This document shows positions 22,168-29,244 of a DNA stretch of 30,051 bases, in pieces (the first letter of the stretch is position 1; each line of letters opens with the position of its first letter). The stretch is taken from positions 1 through 30,051 of the IMG/VR virus record IMGVR_UViG_3300009684_000121; one strand, 5' to 3'. The notes under the pieces were generated by a model, which worked only from the letters and a program-made list of their open reading frames with translations, ran no database searches and had not been told where the DNA came from. Source of the stretch: a virus. The translations under genes and the position numbers were made by a program.

Positions 22168-22396
22168 GTTTTTCTACCAGTCGGTCAATCTTGGCTTCGA
22201 GTCTATCAAGCCGATCAAAGATGCGATTGATGTCTGCGTCTAATTGATTCTTGGTTACGTACTCTCTAGCAATTTCTTCGCGTGTTTTGTTGAGCAGTAC
22301 TTGAAGGCGTTTTACCTCGTCATACATGCTCTTGAGGAAGAACCCAACAACACTAACGCCTACCGAAAGAACTGCGTTCCAAATAGTATGTTCCAT
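22160..22396 (-). CDS. Small membrane-anchored coiled-coil protein
   Basis: This 78-residue protein starts at the ATG at 22396, overlapping the upstream stop as TGATG; a GTG three bases upstream is less likely because GGGGCGG is better spaced from the ATG. It has a hydrophobic N-terminus (WNAVLSVGVSVVGFFL, about residues 5-21), then KSMYDEVKRLQVLLNKTREE and a long coiled coil ending RLDRLEAKIDRLVEKHA. This N-in, helix-out design resembles the two lysis-cassette proteins. Possible spanin, holin accessory or virion anchor; it lies far from the lysis genes, which makes a structural role equally likely. Confidence 0.68.
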   Translation of the reverse strand: MEHTIWNAVLSVGVSVVGFFLKSMYDEVKRLQVLLNKTREEIAREYVTKNQLDADINRIFDRLDRLEAKIDRLVEKHA

Positions 22397-22821
22397 CACA
22401 CAAACCGCCCCTTGGTTTTGCCACGCTGAACACAGCCGTCTGCACGTTTGGAAGCGGAAGTAGTAGAGCCACCTTTAGCCATCTTCTTGACTGCGCCGCC
22501 TTTGGCGAGACCGGGCCTTAGAATACCCGTAGTAACACCGCCATTTAACGCTTTGTTTGCCCGCAAGTCCCGAAGAGCATTGGCTTCATACTCAGCGTCT
22601 TCCGGTTTTTGTACTGCCCATGCCGGACCACTATCAGATTTTGGTCCGCTACGAATTGTAGCGAACGGGTTAATTCCACCAGCATTTTCTAGCGCTTGCC
22701 GTCCAGCATCAATATAGCCACCACCTTGACTAACACCGCCGCCACCACCACCGCCGCCACCAGAATCATCTGGAGCTACGTCAACAACGTCGCCTTGTTT
22801 GTAACGTTTGACTTTTTTCAT
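22396..22821 (-). CDS. Gly-rich basic protein with RADG..GKTKG tail
   Basis: This 141-residue protein starts MKKVKRYKQGDVVDVAPDDS, has a run of nine Gly at about 21-29, a mid-section with NPFATIRSGPKSDSGPAW and DAEYEANALRDLRANKA, then AKGGAVKKMAKGGST and the C-terminus SKRADGCVQRGKTKGRFV. The tail matches the two downstream neighbours. GGAAG lies 7 bases before the ATG. No function is recognised; the repeated KGG and basic tail link it to the small-protein cluster here. Confidence 0.68.
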   Translation of the reverse strand: MKKVKRYKQGDVVDVAPDDSGGGGGGGGGVSQGGGYIDAGRQALENAGGINPFATIRSGPKSDSGPAWAVQKPEDAEYEANALRDLRANKALNGGVTTGILRPGLAKGGAVKKMAKGGSTTSASKRADGCVQRGKTKGRFV

Positions 22822-22822
22822 G

Positions 22823-23083
22823 CTAGCACTTCCATGCCCGAAGGCTTTTGTTAATCCGGGAGTCGGGGTCGTTGGCTGTTTTGGAGGAAGTAAGTTTCGA
22901 TTTCATGCCGCTCATTCGCGCACAAAAGCTCTTCTTTCTCCCGGCGTCTGCGGTCGTTTTTGGTTTCGGGGCGGGGGGCTTTAAGTTCATCCCTTGTGAT
23001 TTCGCGGACGCGCGTCCCTTTGCGTTCAGGCCCCCCTTGGGGTCCTTCCCTTCTGCTCTTTGCCATGCAGGAGATTTAGCCAT
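22823..23083 (-). CDS. DUF6321-like small protein
   Basis: This 86-residue protein (MAKSPAWQRAEGKDPKGGLN, AKGRASAKSQGMNLKPP, KKSFCARMSGMKSKLTSSKT, then DPDSRINKSLRAWKC) matches the uncharacterised DUF6321 pattern found in many phages: a WQR.EGK.P.GGLN.KG opening and a conserved SFCARM.GMK.KLTS.KTA.DPDSRINK.LR.W.C end. I chose the ATG at 23083; a frame extension to a TTG at 23122 lacks support. It is highly basic, with two conserved Cys (in SFCARM and at the C-terminus). Function is unknown; nucleic-acid binding is plausible. Confidence 0.85.
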   Translation of the reverse strand: MAKSPAWQRAEGKDPKGGLNAKGRASAKSQGMNLKPPAPKPKTTADAGRKKSFCARMSGMKSKLTSSKTANDPDSRINKSLRAWKC

Positions 23084-23122
23084 GATATTGCGTAGTTTAT
23101 ACGTTGCTAGACTGTAGTGCAA

Positions 23123-23368
23123 CTAGGGGTTAGCTAGTTGAGCCGCTTGGAATGCTGCTACAACTTCCGGTGTCCACGCTGCGTTACAGATAGCCTGTAC
23201 GTTTGCTGGTACTGCGCTGGTGTCTTGACCGGGAGTTAGGCTTGAACGATGGTAGGTCTTGCTTAGTTCCACGCCGTCCTCAAGGATGCGCGTTGCTTCG
23301 CGGTAGAGAACGATGCCGTTTTCGGTGACAGTGATTTGGTCTACAACGGTTAACTTACTGAGTGACAT
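23123..23368 (-). CDS. Small fibre-associated protein, duplicate A
   Basis: This 81-residue protein contains DQITVTENGIVLYREATRIL and EDGVELSKTYHRSSLTPGQD, identical over about 40 residues to the protein at 24742-24975. The end (NVQAICNAAWTPEVVAAFQA) is also similar. It follows the 275-residue fibre gene. Arrangement behind a fibre suggests a chaperone or fibre-cap role, but no family is proven. The ATG has only a weak AGG site, so re-initiation is likely. Confidence 0.7.
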   Translation of the reverse strand: MSLSKLTVVDQITVTENGIVLYREATRILEDGVELSKTYHRSSLTPGQDTSAVPANVQAICNAAWTPEVVAAFQAAQLANP

Positions 23369-23380
23369 TATAAAACCTAT

Positions 23381-24208
23381 TTAAACATTGTAAGTGATTG
23401 TTACGCCAACTTTTGTCCCTGTTGCACATAAAGTTGTTCCGGTTCCCGGTGAGACAGTTATGTTTGGTCCGGGAGTGTATACTTGGAAGATAACGGCGGT
23501 ATTTGTATTTTGATTTGACCCAGTGCCGAAAATATAAGTATTGTTTGAGTTGGGCAAAAATGGCAAAGCCGATACGTTCCAGCTACCCGCTGCCGTCCCA
23601 TTATTAACAACGCTTACATACAAAATTGCAGTTACTTGCCGACCAATTTTTGTATATTCTCCTGTAACCGTGATGGTTGTAAAAGAACCGCTAGAGCCGG
23701 GGGTTATAGTTGGAGTCCAAGTCCCTTCTTCGTAATCGTCTAGCGTATTAGCGTCTGATGATGCCGATTGAGTTGCGGGAAACGCAATTCCAGCGCCTGA
23801 TGCAGAAGGAGTTGTAGAACCAACACCTAAACTTGTTACAACAGGACCATTGGTAGCAAACGTCAAATTAGACGCACCAGCAAAAGAACCCGCATTGTTG
23901 TATTGGAACTGCGTTGTTGATCCACCGGGAGACGCACTCACAGAAGCCCAAGTACCGTCACCGCGCCAATATGTTGAACTTGATGCAGAAGTACCGCTGT
24001 TTAAATTGGCAACAGGCAAGTTTCCAGTCACGCCAGTAGCAAGCGAAACTTGACCCCAACTCATCGTGCCGCCAGTCGTGCTGGTTAGCGCGTAACCGTT
24101 TGCAGCAGGGACCGCCGTGGGCAAAGTATAGGACTGAGTGCCAGCAACCGCCGGAGCCGCTAGGGTGACCGTGCCCGACGTATCACCAGATAAGACGAGT
24201 GATGCCAT
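23381..24208 (-). CDS. Modular tail fibre / receptor-binding protein
   Basis: This 275-residue beta-rich protein has a shaft with [20 protein letters not shown] and [19 protein letters not shown], closely matching parts of the 583-residue fibre, then a linker [27 protein letters not shown] at about 141-176 and YTKIGR at 195. The last 75 residues are a distinct beta domain, presumably a receptor-binding tip. The linker recurs in two other proteins here with different tips. An AAAGG site lies 8 bases before the ATG. Fibre identity is well supported; binding target unknown. Confidence 0.8.
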   Translation of the reverse strand: MASLVLSGDTSGTVTLAAPAVAGTQSYTLPTAVPAANGYALTSTTGGTMSWGQVSLATGVTGNLPVANLNSGTSASSSTYWRGDGTWASVSASPGGSTTQFQYNNAGSFAGASNLTFATNGPVVTSLGVGSTTPSASGAGIAFPATQSASSDANTLDDYEEGTWTPTITPGSSGSFTTITVTGEYTKIGRQVTAILYVSVVNNGTAAGSWNVSALPFLPNSNNTYIFGTGSNQNTNTAVIFQVYTPGPNITVSPGTGTTLCATGTKVGVTITYNV

Positions 24209-24238
24209 TTATTTAGCCTTTAATTGAGAACATTGTTT

Positions 24239-24742
24239 TTATACGGTATACACAAGTGTGCAAATAATAAAAAATGTTGACAATTGCGCGTTTGTTATTG
24301 CCGCGTTTGTAGCCGCGTTAAGAACGGCAGCGGTTGTAGACCCACTTACAGTTCTCAATATAATCGCAGTACCAGATGACCCGCTTACTGCCGCCGGGCT
24401 AAATATTGCAGCAGTAAATGGAAGACCTCCAATTACAGCAGCGGCGGAAGATACTGTAGTTGGATAACTTAATTGGCAATGGGCTATAACAACCCGACCT
24501 ATTTTTGTATAATTTGCGGTGGTTACAGTAAACGATAATCCAGCACCACTAGCATCAGTTGGAGTCCATGTTGCTTCTTTGTAATCATCTAGCGTATTTG
24601 CGTCAGACGATGCGGACTGAGTAGCAGGGAACGTAATGCCAGCACCGCTTGCCGCAGGAGTAGCGCCACCGACCCCAACAACGTTCGTTACCGTGACTGG
24701 AGGAGTCGTTATCCCAGCGGTCCCGTCTAGCGTAATAGCCAT
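24239..24742 (-). CDS. Short modular fibre protein with linker and tip domain
   Basis: This 167-residue protein begins MAITLDGTAGITTPPVTVTN, then has the linker [18 protein letters not shown] (about 44-61) and YTKIGRVVIAHCQL (78-91) shared with two neighbours, followed by its own C-terminal beta domain. It lacks the long shaft, so it is essentially linker plus tip. Its ATG overlaps the stop of the 77-residue gene (TAATG). It may be an alternative tip or a separate short fibre. Confidence 0.75.
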   Translation of the reverse strand: MAITLDGTAGITTPPVTVTNVVGVGGATPAASGAGITFPATQSASSDANTLDDYKEATWTPTDASGAGLSFTVTTANYTKIGRVVIAHCQLSYPTTVSSAAAVIGGLPFTAAIFSPAAVSGSSGTAIILRTVSGSTTAAVLNAATNAAITNAQLSTFFIICTLVYTV

Positions 24743-24975
24743 TACTTCACCTGTGCTTGATAAGCCGCAACAACGTCAGCAGTCCATGCCGCATTGCAAA
24801 TAGCCACAACATTCTCCGGTACACCGGCCAAATCCTGACCCGGAGTCAGGCTTGAGCGGTGATACGTCTTGCTCAGTTCAACCCCATCCTCAAGAATGCG
24901 CGTTGCTTCACGGTAAAGAACGATGCCGTTCTCGGTGACTGTGATCTGGTCAATCTTGACTTCTTTAGTAAGCAT
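24742..24975 (-). CDS. Small fibre-associated protein, duplicate B
   Basis: This 77-residue protein contains the same DQITVTENGIVLYREATRIL and EDGVELSKTYHRSSLTPGQD blocks as the protein at 23123-23368; the DNA is also closely similar there. Its N- and C-termini differ (MLTKEVKI; ADVVAAYQAQVK). It has a good AAGGA site and precedes the 167-residue fibre by a one-base overlap. The duplicate pair brackets two fibre genes, suggesting tandem duplication of a fibre-plus-small-protein unit. Confidence 0.7.
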   Translation of the reverse strand: MLTKEVKIDQITVTENGIVLYREATRILEDGVELSKTYHRSSLTPGQDLAGVPENVVAICNAAWTADVVAAYQAQVK

Positions 24976-24994
24976 GATAATTCCTTGTGTCTGA

Positions 24995-25013
24995 CTACAC
25001 TAATCCGGTGTAG
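24995..25013 (-). other. Inverted repeat between fibre genes
   Basis: CTACAC (24995-25000) and GTGTAG (25008-25013) form a 6-bp stem with a 7-base loop in the 42-base gap between two fibre-module genes. No U-tract follows on the minus strand, so termination is not supported. It could be a processing site or a chance repeat. Confidence 0.3.
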
Positions 25014-25017
25014 TTAA

Positions 25018-25623
25018 TTAAACCGAATAAGTTCCGTTAATGTAAAATTGAGATCCGGACTGTGTATCAGCAGCGAGAGTATCGACGGCTGATCCGGCGG
25101 TAAATTTACGTATTGCAATTGTTGTGACTGCTGAAATTACAATTGCTTGTATTGCAGTTGTTGCCGTTGCCGCAAATCCAGATGCGTAAATGGAAAAACT
25201 TGATTCAGCAGCGGCGGCGTTCCCACAAGCAAAAGGCAAACCATTTAACGTTAAAGCGCCAGTTGGTGAAGAGACACTATTTACGTACAATCGCCCAGAT
25301 ATTGTTACCAATCTACCCACTTTTGTATAGCGAATGGTGTCAAACCCACCGAGCATTGCAATAGTGCCAGATGTCGCAGTCAATGTTATTGTGGCAGTTC
25401 CTTCCTCATAATCATCTAATGTGTTGGCATCCGTAGACGTTACCTGAGTAGCCGGAAAAGCAATACCGCATCCAGTTGTAGACGATGCGCCCTGAAGAGC
25501 CAGTGCCTTGCCAAGTTCCGCATTCAGAACCGTAGTATTCGCCGCTTGCAGTTGCAACACACCGCTAGTATCGGCAGTCGATACCAGCCCAGCGGACGTT
25601 GATGCGTTGATCGTAGTTGCCAT
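25018..25623 (-). CDS. Modular fibre protein with linker and tip domain
   Basis: This 201-residue protein starts MATTINASTSAGLVSTADTS, has [20 protein letters not shown] followed by EEGTATIT (linker at about 53-78) and YTKVGRLVTISGRLYV (99-114), then a C-terminal Ala/Ser/Thr-rich beta domain. The linker matches the 167- and 275-residue proteins while the tip differs. An AAGGA site is well placed. It lies directly downstream of the 583-residue fibre. A receptor-binding tip or decoy fibre is inferred. Confidence 0.75.
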   Translation of the reverse strand: MATTINASTSAGLVSTADTSGVLQLQAANTTVLNAELGKALALQGASSTTGCGIAFPATQVTSTDANTLDDYEEGTATITLTATSGTIAMLGGFDTIRYTKVGRLVTISGRLYVNSVSSPTGALTLNGLPFACGNAAAAESSFSIYASGFAATATTAIQAIVISAVTTIAIRKFTAGSAVDTLAADTQSGSQFYINGTYSV

Positions 25624-25632
25624 TATTCGTCC

Positions 25633-27384
25633 TTATGCGATGACGTAGCGTGAGCCACTGCTGACCGTCAAGGTAACACCAGAAGACACAGTAATCGGTC
25701 CAACACTGTGCGCCCCTTGGCTTGCAGCAATCGTGTAGTTAGCTGAAATCGTCAAGCTGTTCAGATAGATACAGCCGCTGGCTACCGTTGCAGCCCCAGA
25801 AGACGCCCATGAGAGCGTGCCAGAGCCATTTGTAGACAAAACTTGACTAGCAGAACCATCTGTTGCTGGCAACGTCCATGTGACGTTTGCAGACACAACT
25901 CCGGGTGATTTGAACGCTACATAATTGCTGCTGTCAGTGTCAGCAAACCGCAAAGCGCCAGTAGCACCAAGTTGGACATTTGTACCGTCCCACGTCAGAT
26001 TCGCAGATCCACCAAACGCACTAGAGTTATTAAACTGAATCTGTGTGTTTGAGCCGCCGGGAGTTCCACTACCAGATGCAGCCCATGACATAACCCCGCC
26101 AGTTGTACTGGTTAGTGCGTAACCACTAACAGCAGGAAGTGCCGTTGGAAGTGTGTAACTCTGTGTACCCGCTACGGTTGGAGCGGAAATCGTAACCGTT
26201 CCGCTAGTCGCACCTTTGTGTACAGTTGATGTATTAAAGGTTCCGGTTGTAAACGTACCCGCCGCTGCTGCTGTTCCGCCAATCGCAGGAGGGCTTGCTA
26301 GGTAAGTGCTAAACCCAGTACCGCTAACTGTTGAACTTGCAGACAGAGTGGTAAATGCACCAGTGCTAGCAGTGGTTGCCCCAACCGTACCGTTATGAGG
26401 ACCAGAAAAACCCGCCGCAGTCAGCGTAGTTCCATCAAATGTCAGGTTTGCAGAGCCAGCAAATGAACCGGAACTGTTGTATTGAACTTGAGTTGTGCTG
26501 CCGCCCGGACTCCCTCCACCACCTGAATACTGGGGGATATTAAGCGTGTTTCCTGCAAACGTAGCCGCACCAGAAGTTCCGGTTGTAGTCAGCGTAATTG
26601 GCGCTTGGTAATCTGTTCCGGCAACAGCAGCGGTGAATGCGCTAGTTCCATTACCTTTCAAGACACCCGTCAAGGTTGTTGCCCCGGTTCCACCTCTGCT
26701 TACCGTTACGGTTGCGCCGTTCCATGTTGCACTAGTGATTGAACCGGGATAATCAAGCGTGTTCGTTGACCAAGACGTATTTGATGGTGTTTGGTCGTGC
26801 CTGTCCCATGTTCCCGCAGAAGTCGCGTTAGATAACAAAACAACTGTTACATACGCGCCAGACGGAACAGAAACAACCAGCGTAGCCGAAGAATTATTTA
26901 CGGTAATTGCGCCGCTGGATTGGTTGTTGTTAAACGAAAAGATTGCGCCGTTTGACAGTGTCGTTGCATTGGGTAATTGTATGACCTGTCCGCCAGAACC
27001 CGTAATGCTGTAAACAGGGGTTGATGCTGCGGTCAGCGTAATCGTAGTGCCCGACGCAGCAACGCTTGTGAACCCGTTGAACGTGGCGTTAGTAGAGATG
27101 TTGCCGTTAGCATCACGCAAAACCACCGAACTTGCGCCAGAGGACGTTGTAACCCCGGTGCCACCGTTGGCCACAGCCAGAGTGCCTGTCACACCAGTAG
27201 TAAGCGGCAGCCCAGTGCCGTTTGTCAGCACAATTGCTGAAGGCGTTCCTAAGTCACCACCGCTAATAAGCAGAGTTCCAGTTGCGTCTGGTAAAGTAAC
27301 AACCGGCGTACCCGAGGTTGCCGCAGACTGTATCGTTTGCGTACCCGCTCCGCTTGCGTTACCCTGAACTTTAATATTTGCCAT
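25633..27384 (-). CDS. Long tail fibre protein
   Basis: This 583-residue Gly/Thr/Ser-rich protein has no Cys until the last 50 residues. Repeated beta-shaft motifs include [76 protein letters not shown] and TQIQFNNSSAFGGSANLTW. The C-terminal ~40 residues (LTISANYTIAASQGAHSVGP, then VTLTVSSGSRYVIA) form a terminal domain also present in the 134-residue upstream protein. GGAG lies 7 bases before the ATG, within the end of that gene. Long fibre identity is well supported; it may be the main shaft protein to which short modules attach. Confidence 0.82.
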   Translation of the reverse strand: MANIKVQGNASGAGTQTIQSAATSGTPVVTLPDATGTLLISGGDLGTPSAIVLTNGTGLPLTTGVTGTLAVANGGTGVTTSSGASSVVLRDANGNISTNATFNGFTSVAASGTTITLTAASTPVYSITGSGGQVIQLPNATTLSNGAIFSFNNNQSSGAITVNNSSATLVVSVPSGAYVTVVLLSNATSAGTWDRHDQTPSNTSWSTNTLDYPGSITSATWNGATVTVSRGGTGATTLTGVLKGNGTSAFTAAVAGTDYQAPITLTTTGTSGAATFAGNTLNIPQYSGGGGSPGGSTTQVQYNSSGSFAGSANLTFDGTTLTAAGFSGPHNGTVGATTASTGAFTTLSASSTVSGTGFSTYLASPPAIGGTAAAAGTFTTGTFNTSTVHKGATSGTVTISAPTVAGTQSYTLPTALPAVSGYALTSTTGGVMSWAASGSGTPGGSNTQIQFNNSSAFGGSANLTWDGTNVQLGATGALRFADTDSSNYVAFKSPGVVSANVTWTLPATDGSASQVLSTNGSGTLSWASSGAATVASGCIYLNSLTISANYTIAASQGAHSVGPITVSSGVTLTVSSGSRYVIA

Positions 27385-27789
27385 CTAGGTACTCCAAATT
27401 AACCAGACTTGCCCAGTTGGTACTGTCACTGCATAACCCGTAGCGACCGTAACTGGACTAATGCTCAAACCGTTTGTGTTGCTAGTTAACGTGTAGTTCT
27501 GGCTAATAATAATTTGAGATTCAAGGATTGGACCACCAGAAGCATTGATGGTCTGATTAGGCCACGTCCCAGTAATTGTGACGTTTGTTCCTGCTACTAA
27601 TCCCGGTGTGGCCGTGCCAGTACCACCATTTGCAACGGCAAGTATGCCAGCAAGCGTAATCGTTCCAGAGGTCGTTATCGGACCTCCGGATGTGGTTAGC
27701 CCGGTAGTACCCCCAGAGACATTAACTGAAGTTACTGTGCCCGAACCCGTGCCCCCAGAGAAAGGTTCTGTGAGCAGGACAACTGACAT
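27385..27789 (-). CDS. Short fibre-like protein sharing shaft and terminal domains
   Basis: This 134-residue protein contains GTVTSVNVSGGTTGLTTSGG, AGILAVANGGTGTATPGL and a terminal IIISQNYTLTSNTNGLSISP, VTVPTGQVWLIW matching the end of the 583-residue fibre. It looks like a minimal fibre: initiation peptide, one shaft repeat, terminal domain. GAAGGG lies 5 bases before the ATG, and the ATG overlaps the upstream stop (TAATG). It may be an accessory fibre or a truncated copy. Confidence 0.72.
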   Translation of the reverse strand: MSVVLLTEPFSGGTGSGTVTSVNVSGGTTGLTTSGGPITTSGTITLAGILAVANGGTGTATPGLVAGTNVTITGTWPNQTINASGGPILESQIIISQNYTLTSNTNGLSISPVTVATGYAVTVPTGQVWLIWST

Positions 27790-28334
27790 TACAACCCTTC
27801 AACGAAGGCTTTTGTCTTTGCCAATAGTGCTGCTTTGATACCTGCTACTTCTTCCTGTAACGCCTCTGTTGCCGCCTGCGCCGTTGCCAAACTTTGAGCT
27901 TGTGCGTTAGCCGCAGCAGTTGCTGCTTTGGCTTCTGACTCTGCCCGCTTAACATCGGCCAATGAAATTTCGGCTTGCGACAACACCGCAGTAGATTGGT
28001 CTTTCTGAGCTTTAGCTTGTGCTACCAGCGTATCGGCTTGACCTTGTGCGTCTGCAAGAATGGCCGCAGCATCTGCATGAGCGCCGCCAACAATACTGTC
28101 AGCTTCTACTTTTGCATCTGCTACAGCTTGCGCTGCTGCTGCGCGGTCTGCATCTGCCTGTGTCCGAATAGCCACAATCTCAGAGGCGGGGCCAACCAAC
28201 TCCACATACTTTTTGTTTTCAGCAGTGGCTTCGGTCAGCGCCTTGAGCTTATCAGCATAAACAGTCGGGTCAGCAAGCAGCGTAGACAGCAGGTCAAGCG
28301 TTGAGTTAGAACCGTCAATACTGTTAGCAATCAT
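27789..28334 (-). CDS. Ala-rich coiled-coil protein
   Basis: This is a 181-residue protein. Residues about 55-180 are one continuous helix rich in Ala, Asp, Glu, Gln and Lys (TQADADRAAAAQAVADAKVE, AILADAQGQADTLVAQAKAQ), a predicted coiled coil. The first 50 residues (LDLLSTLLADPTVYADKLKA) are also helical. No Cys, no membrane span. AGGTGG lies 6 bases before the ATG, overlapping the previous stop (ATGA). Located between decoration-like and fibre genes, it may be a fibre-base trimer, hinge or scaffolding-like protein. Function not recognised. Confidence 0.65.
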   Translation of the reverse strand: MIANSIDGSNSTLDLLSTLLADPTVYADKLKALTEATAENKKYVELVGPASEIVAIRTQADADRAAAAQAVADAKVEADSIVGGAHADAAAILADAQGQADTLVAQAKAQKDQSTAVLSQAEISLADVKRAESEAKAATAAANAQAQSLATAQAATEALQEEVAGIKAALLAKTKAFVEGL

Positions 28335-28681
28335 GCTAATCCACCTCCACCACCTTGGATGATGGTCAATCTTGCAGTGCCAGAAGACGATGGGGATGCG
28401 GGGGAAATAATCCTAATCCCCCGAACTGGATACGAGATGTTGGAATCTTTCGTAGTTGTCTGCGTCCCCAACGTGGGGTGATCAGTCCAATTGCCACTAG
28501 CAGGAGCGTATCCCGCAGCAAACACATCGTCAAACGTGTATTGCACCGTATATGTAATAGACCCCGTGACCACTACACTCAGGGCAATGTTTGCCGGAGA
28601 AATGTAGTAGTCAATGGGGCACACCTGCGATGCAACCTGCGTACCAGCCCCGCCGGTAATCGTGTAAACAATCGGGCGCAT
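28331..28681 (-). CDS. Small beta-rich structural protein
   Basis: This 116-residue protein (MRPIVYTITGGAGTQVASQ, ALSVVVTGSITYTVQYTFDD, RGIRIISPASPSSSGTARL) is predicted all-beta and ends in GGGGGLA. The pattern resembles small structural proteins I have seen downstream of decoration genes in environmental phages. GGGG lies 5 bases before the ATG. A head or tail accessory is likely; no finer function is recognised. Confidence 0.65.
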   Translation of the reverse strand: MRPIVYTITGGAGTQVASQVCPIDYYISPANIALSVVVTGSITYTVQYTFDDVFAAGYAPASGNWTDHPTLGTQTTTKDSNISYPVRGIRIISPASPSSSGTARLTIIQGGGGGLA

Positions 28682-28690
28682 ATCAGCCCC

Positions 28691-29182
28691 TTAGTTTTGC
28701 GTGCTAGTTGGGTACATTACGCCGTCAGAACCTTTAACGATGTACTGCACAGTGATTTGTGCTGCTCCGCCACTAGCCGTACCTGCACAAGCGTAGATAA
28801 CCTGAAGCACCAGATCGGTAGAACCGACGTTCAGGATCGTAGCCATGTTGGTGCCCGACAACGTGGTCGTTGCGCGACCAGTAGCCAAAGAAGTCGTAGT
28901 AGCACTACCAACCGTAGCTAGCGCGGTGCCGCCAGCCGTTTGAATCGTGATCGTATTACCCGTGGTTCCAGAGAACGCCGTGGTGATATCACAGAAGATG
29001 TTGGTGATCTGCGCACCAGCCGGGATTACCGCAATTGTGGTAGCCGTCGTGGTGCTAACCGTCATGGTTCCAGTCTGGCAAACTTGCGTAGCGCCCATGT
29101 TCTGGATCGTGCCAGCGGTCGTGCCGGTGGTGTACTTGTTAGTGCCAAGCAGCCAAGGGCCAAGGTGGGAAGCGAAACCCAT
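28691..29182 (-). CDS. Putative head decoration-like protein
   Basis: This is a 163-residue protein. The start MGFASHLGPWLLGTNKYTTG, then TTAGTIQNMGATQVCQTG and VIPAGAQITNIFCDITTAF, is a pattern from virion proteins encoded next to capsid genes. The rest is Thr/Ala/Ser-rich beta (TGNTITIQTAGGTALATVGS) ending YIVKGSDGVMYPTSTQN. It is the first gene after the capsid terminator and has its own candidate promoter about 80 bases upstream, with GAGG 8 bases before the ATG. Decoration of the capsid is inferred from position and composition. Confidence 0.68.
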   Translation of the reverse strand: MGFASHLGPWLLGTNKYTTGTTAGTIQNMGATQVCQTGTMTVSTTTATTIAVIPAGAQITNIFCDITTAFSGTTGNTITIQTAGGTALATVGSATTTSLATGRATTTLSGTNMATILNVGSTDLVLQVIYACAGTASGGAAQITVQYIVKGSDGVMYPTSTQN

Positions 29183-29202
29183 AATATATCCTCAAATCAA
29201 AA

Positions 29203-29244
29203 CTTGCTGTCTCTTGAGGGAAGTCTGCCTAGTCAGTCAGCAAG
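29203..29244 (-). promoter_or_regulatory. Leader inverted repeat ahead of decoration-like gene
   Basis: CTTGCTG (29203-29209) pairs with CAGCAAG (29238-29244) across a 28-base loop. It lies in the untranslated leader between the candidate promoter and the ribosome-binding site. It might shape the leader RNA; support is limited to the 7-bp match. Confidence 0.3.

Noticed and set aside
22160-22396. Assigning the 78-residue membrane/coiled-coil protein as a spanin
   Set aside because: It lies about 9 kb from the lysis cassette among structural genes, and topology alone is not enough.
22823-23122. Longer start (TTG at 23122) for the DUF6321-like gene
   Set aside because: The 13 extra residues do not resemble the family start MAKSPAWQR, and there is no ribosome-binding site for the TTG.
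14882-27384. Diversity-generating retroelement acting on fibre tips
   Set aside because: Fibre genes with variable tips invite this idea, but no reverse transcriptase or template-like repeat is visible in the window, and tip differences look like whole-domain exchange.
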